NCBI GenBank assembly: GCA_002007465.1
Contig: LNAC01000742.1
Span: 581,682 to 645,681, forward strand
Direction of reading: 5' to 3'
From: Ailurus styani
Taxonomy: Eukaryota > Chordata > Mammalia > Carnivora > Ailuridae
Length of the DNA stretch: 64,000 nucleotides
The notes beneath the pieces were generated by a model. That model made no database searches and was not told the origin of the DNA. It worked only from the letters and a program-made list of their open reading frames with translations. The position numbers were made by a program, and so were the translations under genes. Positions within the stretch are counted from its first letter, which is position 1. Every line of letters starts with the position of its first letter. Positions 38,288-49,442 of this stretch are shown piece by piece.

Positions 38288-38517
38288 GGGGAACCTGGGT
38301 GGCTCAGTCATTAAGAGTCTGCCCTTGGCTCAGGTCATGATCCCAGGACTCTGGGATCGAGCCCTTCATTAGGCTTCCTGCTCAGTGGGAAGCCTGCTTC
38401 TCCCTCTCCCACTCCCACTCCCACTCCCCCTGCTTGTGTTCCCTCTCTCGCTGTGTATTTCTCTGTCAAATAAATAAAATCTTTACATAAATAAAATGGA
38501 ATAAATTAAATTAAATT
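38288..38517 (+). mobile_element. CAN-SINE 2 of 3 in tandem
   Basis: Head 'ggggaacctgggtggctcag', with a short CCCACT repeat in the body and a TTAAA-rich end. Flanked by AAAATTTG at 38281-38288 and 38518-38525. Confidence 0.92.
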
Positions 38518-38526
38518 AAAATTTGA

Positions 38527-38730
38527 CAAGGACATCTGGGTGGCTTTGTCAGTTAAGCTTCTGCCTTCAGCTCAGGTCATGATCCTAGTGTCTTGGGATT
38601 GAGCCCCACATCTGGCTCCCTGCTCAGGGGGCAGCCTAATTCTTCTCTCTCTGCCACTTCCCCTACTTGTGCTCACTCTCTTTCTGTGTCAAATAAGTAA
38701 ATAAATAAATAAAATAATAAATAAAATGTT
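38527..38730 (+). mobile_element. CAN-SINE 3 of 3 in tandem
   Basis: Head 'aggacatctgggtggctttg'. A-rich end with several AAAT units. Flanked by AAAATTTGA at 38518-38526 and AAAATTTGA at 38731-38739. Confidence 0.92.
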
Positions 38731-39214
38731 AAAATTTGAGAAACACCTACTGAGTTCAATCAAGAAAACAAAAAGTCACATCACTCTAGGTTCTGCAGGC
38801 ATTACAGTAGTAATAAAGATATGTGAGCAATTTTATGCTAATACATGTGACAACTTTGATAAAATGTACAAATTAATTGCAACATTTAACTTATCATAAG
38901 TTATACAAGGAAAGTAGAAAATCTGAAAACTCTGTGTCTAAAAAAAACCCCTTAAATTTGTCATAACCATTTTTTTTACAAAGAAAATTCCAGAACAAAA
39001 TGTTTTTTACTCAAGAATACTATGGAATGTTCAAGTGAGAAATAAGAGCAATTATTTAAAACCTTTTTTAGAATTTTAACGTGGCAGCATAAACCCTATA
39101 CCAAACTTTGACAAAGTTAACACAAGAAAATTAAAGACTAGTAACTCATGAAAATAAAGCAAAAATCCTATACAAGATAATAGCGCATTCAGTTTATAAC
39201 ATATAGAGTACATA

Positions 39215-39600
39215 ATTATATCAATCAGAGTTCATCCAGAGAAAAAGAACCAGTAGGATATTAGATAGATGATAAATGATAGATGGATAGATAATAGACA
39301 CTGTTATTAAAAGTAATTGGCTTACATGATTTGTTGGAGCCAGCTAAGTAAATGAGAAATTCAGCAGCAGTCAGGAAGGCAGGAAAGATAATGAACAGGA
39401 TGGAATACCCTGGGCATAGGCTAAATAAAGTAGCATTTACAGAATTTTTCTTCTCTTCATAGGTAACATCAGTTCAGATTTTAAGGCCTTCTAATGGATT
39501 CAGTCAGTACCACCAAGGGAAAATTGTATTCAACATAATCCCCCTAACTTTCCATGTCAACTGATTATCAGAATTCTACTTGTAAAATTTCATAGCAACA
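39215..39600 (-). mobile_element. Ancient repeat, same family as the split copy at 8.2/24.6 kb
   Basis: Opens 'atcagagttcatccagag', then a TAGA-rich tract, 'attggcttacatgatttg', and near its end 'catgtcaactgattatc'. This is the reverse orientation of the family split at 8176 and 24573. It lies within the ancient L1M element, which resumes near 39650. Confidence 0.55.
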
Positions 39601-40793
39601 CCTAGATTATTGTTTGACTAAAAAATTAGACTGTGAACTAGCTAAATTGACATACCAATAAAGTTATCACAAATTATAGATTGATGAAGTGAGGTTTACC
39701 CCAGGAATGCATAGTGTATTTAACATTTGCAAACAAATTTACCACATTAAGAGATTAAAGAATAAAAATGAAGTAAATTCCAATACTCATGCTAAATATC
39801 TTTATATTTTTGAAAGACATTGTTAAAAATTAAAAAGCTGCATTTATATTTCCAGTATATGTATCTGACAAATAAGTTGTATCTTAAATATATAAATAAA
39901 TCTTCCATGTCTATAATGGGCACAAGAATTTTCTTCATAAGAGAAAAGTATTCAAAGGAACCATAAGCATATGAAAATATGCTTGACACTATTGTCAAGC
40001 ATGGAAATTAAAATTAAAACTTCAATGAGGTAAAATTATAGATTCATTGGAATGGCTAAAATTAAGATCAATTATACCAAATACAGGTAAAGATATGCAC
40101 CACCTAGGGCTTTCATACATTGTTTATGGAAAGGTAAAATGGTGCAACCACTTTAAACAAGTTGTCAGTTTCTAATAAAGGTGATAATATGCCATCTTTT
40201 ATCCACTGTTAGGTATCATTAACCCAATTTCAATCTTTGTTATTTACTCAAAAAGAATTTCAAGAGAGAGAAATATAAATATCCTCAAATTTACTTGTAT
40301 GGAAATGTTTATAAAATTTTTATTAACATTAGCCCCAAATTGGAAACAACTCATATCTATGAAAAGGAGAATAGATAAGCAAACTAAAGTATATTCATAC
40401 AATGGGCTTCTATAAAACAATATAAAAGAATGAATTAGTGATATATTCCACAATATAGACAGACTTCAAATACAGTATATTGGGAGAAAGAAATCAGACA
40501 CCAAAGAATAAACACTATATGATTCCATTCATATGAAGCTTTGGAACAAGCAAAATTAATCCATAGAGATAGAATTCAGAACAGTGGTTGGTTGCCTTTG
40601 TTGGATAAGGATTGACTGGAATAGGAAACTTTCAAGAGTGAAATTACTATTTAATATCTTGGATGAGGTAGTGGTTACACTGGTTTATATATGCATCAAG
40701 ACACATAGAATTGGAGCCTTATAATGGGTGCATTTTGCTGTGCATTTTACTTAAAAAACTATAAACACTAAAAAAGTTTTAAAAATTAAGAGA

Positions 40794-40838
40794 AAAATCA
40801 GATGAGATTAACATGGTAAAATCAGATGAGATTAACAG
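40794..40838. repeat. Short tandem duplication
   Basis: AAATCAGATGAGATTAACA occurs twice, at about 40795-40813 and 40819-40837, at the right end of the ancient L1M element. Confidence 0.85.
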
Positions 40839-41399
40839 AAGGCAACAAAATAAGTTTAATGAGGGAAAAGAAAAGTAGAACATTCAAATTAAAACTTATT
40901 CCCAACTTGAGAGAAGGAAATAAACACATTTTAAAAAAGAAAATCTGATGTTAAAAAAACTTGTATTTCTTGAATGACATTCAGTAGAGAATTCTTCCTC
41001 ATGTAAAAACTAAAAAAATGTGTTGTGCACGTTTCCAGTCCAAGGTAGTGATATAGGAAGACCCTGAACTCATCTCCTTCACAGACACATCAAATCCGCA
41101 CTTATTTTTAGAGCAATTCCTTCTGAAGAAAAACTGAGGGCTGATTAAAAACAGCTTCTGTAAGACAAAAGATAGACCACATACAGAAAAGCAAGAAAGA
41201 TGGAAGCATGATAATGAAGGGAATCCATATTCCTGAGCTTATGAACTGTAGTGGTGAGGAATAGTACTAAGGAACCAAGAGCAGATGCATCTTCCCTGGG
41301 GCACAGAAAAACAAAATGAAACATGATTTTAAAAAGAAACAGCTCTATAATCCTTACAAATGGTGAGGAAGCTGCTAGAATTCTTTCCAGGCTTGAGGG

Positions 41400-42780
41400 G
41401 CTGGTAAGTGCCATGGTTTACATTCTCCCTCCACCTTGACAGCACAAATGAGAACAGGGTCTGGGTGTCCTAGATGCCTTCTGTGTGTGAACCCCAAGGC
41501 TGTAGCCCATACCAGCCCCAGCCTTTTCACCAAGGTGGTCCCAGCATGGTGCACTTTGGGACACTCCTGATCAGCAACTCCAACAATCTCAACAAGGTGA
41601 CAAAGATGCAAAGCACCCTGGGACAATTCATGCCCATACCGCTTTAGATCTAGGTGGCTTGCTGGGGCACTCCCACCTCAGATCACTTTGGGACATCCTG
41701 TTTCATGCTTGCTTCAGCTCCAACCATCTCACCAGGGTGTCCTCTGCAGAGAATACCCCAGGAACCCCAAACCATGTCTGCCTTAGTTCCAACTGCCCTG
41801 CCTGAAAACCCATGTATGAAGCATCCCTTGTCACCCTGTCTCTCACCCAGCCTTGGGCTCCAGCCACCCCACCATGGCACCTTCTGTGCTAAACACTGCA
41901 GTATACACTAGCTTGCATCCACTTCAGCTTTAGAAGTCCTACCAGAGCATCCTCTGTGTAGAGTGCCCAGGGACACCCTTACTTGAAAGCCCACTTCAGC
42001 TTCAGCTGTTCTGCCATGATGCCTGCTGTGCAGAGAGCCCATCTGGGGCTCCATGACCTTATAATATTGGAGGATTAGACTGCTATAACTTTCTAGAGTT
42101 AGAAGGAGTTGAGAAGCAATTCAGTCTAGTTCTTTCTTCTGCATATGAAGCAAGGATGGCCTAGGAAGACAGTGGACTCGCCCAAGCTCCCAGCCAGTCA
42201 TGGCCAGTACCTGGACCATTGCTAGAACCCAGGCCTGCTGGAGTCCAAGAGCCTGTGGCAAGATGCGGGGGCTGTGCACACTAGTCTAGTATACTCGATG
42301 TACATTTATTAGACACCTGCAGAATACTATGCACTGTGTCCAGGACTCTCATTGTGAAAAAGAAGATCTTTAAAAAGTTCAAGTCATAAGAGTCGTAAGT
42401 TCAAGTCAAGGTAACAGATTTACTGTGGAGTTCCTGTAAGTTGATCTCTTTCTCAGCTTCAATAAAAAATGTATTAAATTGTAAAAAAAATCCCATGCCC
42501 ATGCCCACTTCAGCTTTAGCTATTCTGCCAGAGTAACCTCTGTGCAAAGAGCCCTGGCACCCCCTGGATTGCACCCATTTCAGCTTTAGCTATTTTGCTA
42601 AGGTGCTCTCTGTGTGAATCCCAAGATTGTCCCAGGCCACGAGAACTTCAGCTCTGGGCATCCCACCAGTAAAGCCCCAGCACAGAATACTCCAGGACCC
42701 CCAGCCTAATGCCAGCCACAGCTTCAGTTGGCTAGGTCCCCAGGCACATACAGACTACACAGGGAATGACCATACATAAG
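41400..42780 (+). repeat. Degenerate repeated units in L1-D 5'UTR
   Basis: A motif cluster recurs at roughly 80-100 bp spacing: 'cttcagctttagctattctg', 'accaaggtg', 'ctctgtgcagagagccc'. Examples are near 41510, 41700, 41920, 42000, 42510, 42580 and 42640. It is GC-richer than the surroundings. The same style recurs in L1-E (59400-60240), so it belongs to the L1 family. Confidence 0.6.
42059..42490 (+). pseudogene. Probable retrocopy of an mRNA 3' end
   Basis: A foreign segment interrupts the repeated 5'UTR units of L1-D. It ends with AATAAA at 42461, a 17-base spacer and eight A at 42483-42490, after which L1 units resume ('cccatgcccacttcagc'). The flanks TCCATGACC (42050-42058) and TCCCATGCCC (42491-42500) may be a decayed target-site duplication. 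Internally it holds an old SINE-like stretch ('ctagaacccaggcctgctgg', about 42225) and an L2-like stretch (42295-42360), as in many 3'UTRs or noncoding transcripts. No coding frame seen and parent gene unknown. Confidence 0.6.
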
Positions 42781-43053
42781 ATTATTTATTGAAATTTAGG
42801 AGAAGTAGCTATTTCACATAATTCACAGAAACAATCACAGGAAGAAGTAAAATGAGGAGGCAGAGAAATATGTTCCAAATGAAAGAGCAAGATTGAGGAT
42901 AACACAGAAACTTAGAAAAAGAACAAAATGAAATGGAGATAAGCAATATCACTGATAAAGAATTTTAAGTGATGATCATAAAAATGTTCGCTGGCCTGGA
43001 GAGAAGAGTGAAGAATTCAGTAAGAATTTCAATTAAAAGATAAAATATAAGAA

Positions 43054-43293
43054 AGAGAAAAGGAGGCAAACCAAGAAACAGACTCTTAACTATAGAGAAC
43101 ATATTGATAGTTACCACCAGAGGGGAGGTGGGTGGGGAGATGGCTTAAATAGATTTATGGGGATTAAGGAGTGTATTTGTTGTGATGAGCATTGGGTGTT
43201 GTATATAAATGTTGAATCACTAAATTCTACAACTGAAAGTAATATTATACCATATATTAACTAAGTGGAATTTAAATAAAAATTTGGAGAAAA
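43054..43293 (+). mobile_element. 5'-truncated L1 3' end inside L1-D ORF1
   Basis: Matches the 3'UTR seen at 48940-49140 ('cagactcttaactatagag', 'gatgagcattgggtgttg') with an A-rich end. It replaces a piece of ORF1: compared with L1-E, roughly 400 bp of ORF1 between 43054 and 43293 are missing. Confidence 0.8.
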
Positions 43294-43334
43294 AAAAGAG
43301 AAAACTTTAAAAGTAGCAAGAAAAAAAATATTTC

Positions 43335-43542
43335 TTTTTTTTTTAAGATTTTATTTATTCATTTGACAGAGAGAGAGAGAGATTGCAAGTAAGCAGAGAG
43401 GCAGGCAGAGAGAGAGGAGAGAGGAGGAAGCAGGCTCGCAGCTGAGCAGAGAGCCTGATGTGGGCTTCGATCCCAGGACCCTGAGATCATGACCTGAGCC
43501 GAAGGCAGCGGCTTTAACCCACTGACCCACCCAGGCGCCCGC
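43335..43542 (-). mobile_element. CAN-SINE
   Basis: Antisense, full length. Duplication AAAATATTTC at 43325-43334 and 43543-43552. Confidence 0.95.
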
Positions 43543-43819
43543 AAAATATTTCATATAAGGGAAACACCATAAGGCTATCAGTTGATTTTTCAGCAGAAAC
43601 TTTGCAGGCCAGCGGGGATTGGCATGATATTTTCAAAGAGATGAAAGGAAACAAAAACAAAAACAAACAAACAAAAAACCTTAAAACTAATTATACTCTA
43701 CCTAGCAAGGTTATCATTCAAAATCGAAGGAGAAATAAAAATTTTCCCAGAGAAAGCAAAAGTTAAAAGAATGTATCATCACTAAACTGGCCTTATAAGA
43801 AATGTTAAAAGAACTTCTT

Positions 43820-44019
43820 GGGCGCCTGGGTGGCTCAGTGGGTTAAAGCCTCTGCTTTCGGCTCAGGTCATGATCTCAGGGTCCTGGGATCGAGGCCCGC
43901 GTCGGGCTCTCTGCTCAGCGGGGAGCCTGCTTCCCCCTCTCTCTCTGCCTGCCTCTCTGCCTCCTTGTGATCTCTCTCCCGCTGTGAAATAAATAAATAA
44001 AAAATCTTTAAAAAAAAAA
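43820..44019 (+). mobile_element. CAN-SINE, young subfamily
   Basis: Full-length. Duplication AAAAGAACTTCTT at 43807-43819 and 44020-44032. Carries the 'cctccttgtgatctctctcc' and 'gctgtgaaataaataa' variant shared with the copies at 48277 and 56896. Confidence 0.95.
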
Positions 44020-44470
44020 AAAAGAACTTCTTTAAGTGGAAAAGTAAAGGCCATGATTATAAGTAACAAAGTTACGAATAAAAAGATGTAAAATATGACA
44101 ACATATACATAAAATATGGAGGAGTGAGTGAAAATGAAATTCTTTTAGAATGTACTTGAACTTAAGTGACCATCAACTTAATATGGACTGTTATATACTT
44201 AGAATGTTATATATAAATCTTATGTTAACCACAAACCAAAAAAATGTATAATAAAGATAAAAAGATAAAGAAACCAAGCACAACATTACAGAGAGTCATC
44301 CAATACAAGGAAAGAGAGCAAGAGAAGAAAGGAACAGAGAACTACAAAAACAACCAGAAAACAATTAAAATGGCAATAAGTACATACCTATCAATCATTA
44401 GTGTAAATGTCTATGGCTTAAATGATCCAATCAAAAGAAATGGGGTGGAGGAACAGATTTAAAAAAATCT

Positions 44471-44621
44471 GGACACCTGGGTGGCTCAGTGGATTAAAGC
44501 CTCTGCCTTCAGCTCAGATCATGATCTCAGGGACCTGGGATTGAGGCCTGCATCAGGCTCCATGCTCTGCAGGGAGCCTGCCTCCTCCTCTCTCTCTGCC
44601 TGTCTCTCTGCCTACTTGTGA

Positions 44622-44660
<39 letters not shown>

Positions 44661-44707
44661 GTCAAATAAATAATTAAATAAACAAACAAACAAATAAATA
44701 AATCTTT
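44471..44707 (+). mobile_element. CAN-SINE with expanded CT tract
   Basis: Head 'ggacacctgggtggctcagt'. The CT run at 44622-44660 is expanded and the tail has AAAC/AAAT units. Flanked by AAAAAAATCT at 44461-44470 and about 44708-44717. Confidence 0.93.
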
Positions 44708-45176
44708 AAAAAAAATCTACAGGCTATCTACAAGAGACTTACTTCAGTTTTAAAGATAAATACAGACTAAAAGTGAATGGATGAAAAATGATATTCCATG
44801 CAAATGGAAGTTTTAAAAAAGCTGGGATAGCAAAACTTTCATTAGACAAAATGGGTTTTAAAATAAAGTCTATAAAAAAGACAAAGAAAGGCATTACATA
44901 ATGATAAAAAGACCATTCCAACAAGAGAATATAACAATTGAAAATATCAATTACCTGATATTGGAACATCTAAACATATAAAGCAAATATTAACAGAAAT
45001 AAGAGGAGAAATTGAAAGTAATACAATAAGAGACCTTAATACCCTACTTACATCAATGGATTCATCATCCAGGCAGAAAATCAGAATGTCTTTGAATGAC
45101 ACATTAGACCACAGATGATTTAACAAATACATAGAGAACATTCCACCCAAAAAACAACAGGACACACATTTTTTTT

Positions 45177-45401
45177 CTTTTTTTTTTTAAATAATTTTTT
45201 TTTTTAAGATTTTATTTATTTGACAGAGAGAGAGAGAGAGATCACAAGTAGGCAGAGGCAGGCAGAGGCAGGCAGAGAGAGAGGGAGAAGCAGGCTCCCT
45301 GCCGAGCAGGGAGCCCGATATGGGCCTTGATCCCAGGACCCTGAGATCATGACCTGAGCCGAAGGCAGAGGCTTTAACCCACTGAGCCACCCAGGCGCTC
45401 T
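45177..45401 (-). mobile_element. CAN-SINE
   Basis: Antisense with long T-rich start and a duplicated GGCAGAGGCA unit. Duplication ACACATTTTTTTT at 45164-45176 and 45402-45414. Confidence 0.94.
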
Positions 45402-47663
45402 ACACATTTTTTTTTTCAAGTGCATATGCAACATTTGCCAGAATACACCAAGTTAGACCACAAAACAAGTCTCAATAAATTTGAAAAGATTGGAATCATA
45501 TCATACATATTTTCTGACCACTATAGTATAAAACTAAAAAACAATCACAAGCAAAAAACCTGGAAAAAAAAAAACACAAACATGTAGAGGTTAAATACAT
45601 GATACTAAGTAGCCAATGGGTTTATGAAGAAATCAAAGGAGAAATAAAAAAATAGGAGACAAATGAAAAAGAAAATACAAAATCTTTGAGATGCAACAAA
45701 AGGAATGTTAAAAGGAAAATTTATAGTTATACAGGTCTAGTTTAAGAAATAAGAAAAATCTCAGGCAATCTAACCTTACATCCAAGGGCATAGAAAAAGA
45801 AGAACAAAGCCCAAAGTTAGTAAAAATGAGGAAATAATAAAGGTTAGAGTGGAAATAAATGAAATCAAAATTAAAAAACAATAGAAAAGATCAATTAAGT
45901 TAGAAGTCATTTCTTTAAAGAGATAAAATTGATAAACCTTTAGCCAGACTCATCAAGAAAAAAAGAGAACTCAAATAAATAAAAACAGAAGAAGTGAGAA
46001 GTAACAACCGAAACCACAGAAATAGAGAATTACAATTGTATGCCAACAAATTAGACAACCTAGAAGGAATGAAGAAATACCTAGAAATTATGATGTTCCA
46101 AAGTAAATCAGAAAGAAATAGAATATCTGAAAGGACCAATTATAAAATTGAAGTTATAACCAAAAAACTCCAGTCAACAAAGTTGGGGACCAGAAGAATT
46201 CATGGGCAAGTTCTGCCAAACATTTAAACAAAAGTTAATATCTATTTTCCTTAAACTATTAAAAATATAGAAGAAGGAAAACTTCCAAAAATATTCTATG
46301 AGGTTAACATTACATTGATATCCAAACCAGACAACACTACAAAAAGAAAAATAAAAGAAAATCAATACTCTGATGAACAAAAATATAAAAATTCTTGACA
46401 AATATTAGCAAGCCACATTCAATAATACATTAAGATGATCATTCACCATGATTAAGTGAGTTTTATTCTGGAAAGCAAGGATAGTTCAATATTGACAAAT
46501 CAACCAAAGTGATACATCATATTAACAAAAGAAAGGATAAAAATCATACAATCATCTCATTAGATGTGGACAAAATATTTGGCATTCATGATAAAAACTC
46601 TGAACAAAGTGGGTTTAGAGGGAACATACTTCAACATATTAAAGGTCACATATGAAAAACCCACAGCTAAAATCATACTAAATGGTGAAAAACTGAGAGC
46701 TTTTTAAGATAAACTGTGACTATTTTCAGACTATTTCATTATATATCAAAACTCTAAAGACCCCACAAAATACTATTAGAATTAATAAATGAATTCAGTA
46801 AAATTGCAGGGTAAAAGATTAATATATAGAAATCTAATATGTTTATATATACTAATAATGAAGTAGCAGAAAGAGAAATTAAAAAATCCCTATTTATAAA
46901 TGCACCAAAAAGAATAAAATACATAGGAATAAACTTAACCAAGGAAGTGAAAGACCTATTCTCTGAATACTATAAAACACTGATGAAACAAATTAAAGAT
47001 ACACATTCAAATACAGAAAACCATGCTCATGGATTGGAAGAATTAATATAATTAAAATGTCCCTACTGCCCAAAGTAGTCTTCAGATTCAATGGAGTCCC
47101 AATCAAAATCCCAACAGCATTTTTCACAGAACTAGAAAAAATAATACTAAAATTTGTATGGAACTACAAAAGACCTGAATAACCAAATAATCTTGAGAAA
47201 GAAGAACAAAGCTGGAGATATCACAATCATAGATTTCAAGATATATACTACAAAGCTATAGTAATCAAAACAGTATAGTACTCGCATAAAAACAGGGACA
47301 TAGGTCAACAGAACAGAGTAGAGAGACCAGAAATAAACTTATGCTTATATGGTCAATTAATTTGTGGCAGAGGAAATAAAAATATACAATGGGGAAAAGA
47401 CAGTGTTTTCAATAAATAGTGCTGAGAAAACTGGATAAATGCAAAGAAATGAAATTGGGTCACTTTCTTACACCATGCACCAAAACTCAAAATGATTTAA
47501 AGACCTAAATGTAAGATCTGAAATCAAGAAAATTATAAAAGAAAACAATGATGGTAAACTCCTGGACATTGGTATTATCACAATTTTTCTAGAACTATCT
47601 CTTTAGGCAAGGGAAACAAAAACAAACCTAAACTATTGGGACTACAAAAATTTTTCACAGCAA

Positions 47664-47866
47664 GGGTGCTTGGGTGACAAAGTGGGTTAAATGTCCAACT
47701 CTTGTTTTTTGCTCAGGTTGTGATCTTAGGGTTGTGAGATCAAGCCCCTGACTGGTGGACTTCACATTCAGTATGGAGTCTGCTTGAGATTCTCTCTCTT
47801 TCTCCCTCTGCCCCTCCTGCTTCATTCTCTCTCTCACTCAAATAAATAAATCCTCAAATAAAAACC
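47664..47866 (+). mobile_element. CAN-SINE, older subfamily
   Basis: Head 'gggtgcttgggtgacaaagt'. Duplication TTTTTCACAGCAA / TTTCTCATAGCAA at 47651-47663 and 47867-47879, with two differences. Confidence 0.92.
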
Positions 47867-48276
47867 TTTCTCATAGCAAAAGGAAACCAACAACAAAATG
47901 AAAAGGCAACATACTGAATGGGAGAAGACATTTGCAAAGGATATGTCTGATAAGGGGCAAATGTCAAAAATATATAAAGAACTTATACAACTCAACACCC
48001 AATAAACAATTGGATTTAAAAACAGGCTGAAGACTTGAATAGACATTTTTCCAAAGGAGACATACACATGGCCAATAGACACATGAAAAGATGCTCAACA
48101 TCACTAATTATCAGGAAAATACAAATTAAAGCAGAAATGAGGATCACCTTACAACAGTCAGAATGGTTAAAAAATATATATTAGCAAGGATATAGAGAAA
48201 AAGGAACCCTCACACACTGTTGGTGGAAATGCAAATTGCTATAGCCACTGTGGAAACCAGTATTAAAGTTCCTCAA

Positions 48277-48477
48277 GGGCGCCTGGGTGGCTCAGTGGGT
48301 TAAAGCCTCTGCTTTCGGCTCAGGTCATGATCTCAGGGTCCTGGGATCGAGGCCCGCATCGAGCTCTCTGCTCGGCGGGGAGCCTGCTTCCCCCTCTCTC
48401 TCTCTGCCTGCCTCTCTGCCTCCTTGTGATCTCTCTCCCTCTGTGAAATAAATAAATAAAATCTTTAAAAAAAAAAA
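48277..48477 (+). mobile_element. CAN-SINE, young subfamily
   Basis: Near-identical to the copies at 43820 and 56896. Duplication TAAAGTTCCTCAA at 48264-48276 and 48478-48490, perfect. Confidence 0.96.
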
Positions 48478-48681
48478 TAAAGTTCCTCAAAAAATCTAAA
48501 ATAAAAATACTGCATGATCCAGTAATTCCACTACTGGGTAGTTACTTAAAGAAAACAATAATAGTAATTTGAAAAGATATATACACCCTTATGTATATTA
48601 CAGCATTGTTTACAATAGCCAAGATATGGGAGCAACCCAAATGTTCATCCATAGATGGATAAAAAAGATAGAGGATATGCA

Positions 48682-48790
48682 TGTGCGTGTGTGTGTGTGT
48701 GTGTGTAGATACATACATACACTCACACATATACATTTATGTATATATATGTTATATATCTTAATGTCCTATATATATATAATATATTTC
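48682..48790. repeat. GT and TA/CA microsatellite tract
   Basis: A GT run at 48685-48706 followed by ATAC and TATA runs, inside the L1-D ORF2 C-terminal region. Confidence 0.9.
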
Positions 48791-49143
48791 AGCCATAAAA
48801 GAGTGACATTTTGCCATTTGCAATGACATGAATGGATCTACAGAGTATGATGCTATGCAAAGTAAGTCAGTCAGAGAAAGCCAATGTCATATGATTTCAC
48901 TCATATATGGAATTTAAGGAACAAAACAAAGGAGTAAAGGGAAAAAGAGAGAGAGACAAACCATAAACAGACTCTTAACTATAGAGAACAAACTGATGGT
49001 TACCAGAGGGGAGGTGGAAAATAGGTGATAGAAATTAAGGTGTGCATTTATGATGAGCACTGGGTAATGTCTGGAATTGATGAATCACTATGTTTTATAC
49101 CTGAAACTACTATAACACCATATGTTAACTGTACTGGAATTTA

Positions 49144-49333
49144 TTTTTTTTTGAAGATTTTATTTATTTATTTGACAGAGAGAAAGCACAACCAAGGGCA
49201 GGGAGGAGCAGAGGAAGAGGGAGAATCAGGCTTTCCACTGAGCAGGGAGCCGAATGTGGGGCTCAATCACAGGACCCCAGGATCACCACCTAAGTGGAAG
49301 GCAGACACTTAACTGAGCCACCTTAGGTGTCCC
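49144..49333 (-). mobile_element. CAN-SINE
   Basis: Antisense copy in the L1-D 3'UTR. Edges TGTACTGGAATTTA / TATATTGAAATTTA mark a decayed duplication. Confidence 0.92.
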
Positions 49334-49365
49334 TATATTGAAATTTAAAATAAATAAGTATTAAA

Positions 49366-49442
49366 AAAGATGTGATAAATACACATACACACACACACTT
49401 ACACACAGCAATATTACTTGGTTATAAGAAGGAATGAAATCA
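49366..49442 (+). mobile_element. Small sense L1 piece (ORF2 C-terminus)
   Basis: 'aaaaaagatgtgataaata', a CA tract, then 'caatattacttggttataag' and 'aaggaatgaaatcatg', the end of L1 ORF2 in sense. It stops abruptly where antisense L1 begins. Confidence 0.6.

Larger units (their letters stand above)
37250..40790 (+). mobile_element. Ancient L1M-type element, ORF2 to 3' region
   Basis: Much more diverged than the carnivore L1s. Recognisable landmarks appear in order: 'aaagcaagaccaaactacg' (endonuclease start), 'tccatccaacaactgtgg', 'gaagaaatcacagcggaaat', 'gacaactttgataaaatgta' (near 38850), 'ccccaggaatgcatagtg' (RT, near 39700), 'ggaatggctaaaattaa' (near 40050), and 'cagaacagtggttggttgc' (near 40580). 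Interrupted by three SINEs and another old repeat. Confidence 0.7.
41020..49365 (+). mobile_element. Old carnivore L1 (L1-D), near full length, heavily interrupted
   Basis: The 5'UTR starts near 41030 ('ccaaggtagtgatatagga') and is GC-richer from 41400. ORF1 remnants run 42860-43800, broken by a nested L1 end and a SINE. ORF2 opens near 44370 (MAISTYLSIISVNVYGLN in frame 44244-44462). RT follows from about 45900, with a segment missing near 46700 around the FADD region. The C-terminal part includes FINAPKRIKYIGINLTKEV near 46900. The 3'UTR is at 48900-49140 and again at 49334-49365 after a SINE. Seven SINEs, one L1 tail and one probable retrocopy lie inside. Confidence 0.8.

Noticed and set aside
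38100..38730. CRISPR-like array of similar units
   Set aside because: The units are about 200-bp SINEs with A tails and target duplications in a mammalian genome, not short direct repeats with spacers.
41654..41911. Overlapping Pro/Ser/Thr-rich frames on both strands
   Set aside because: They are shadows of the repeated 5'UTR units of L1-D.
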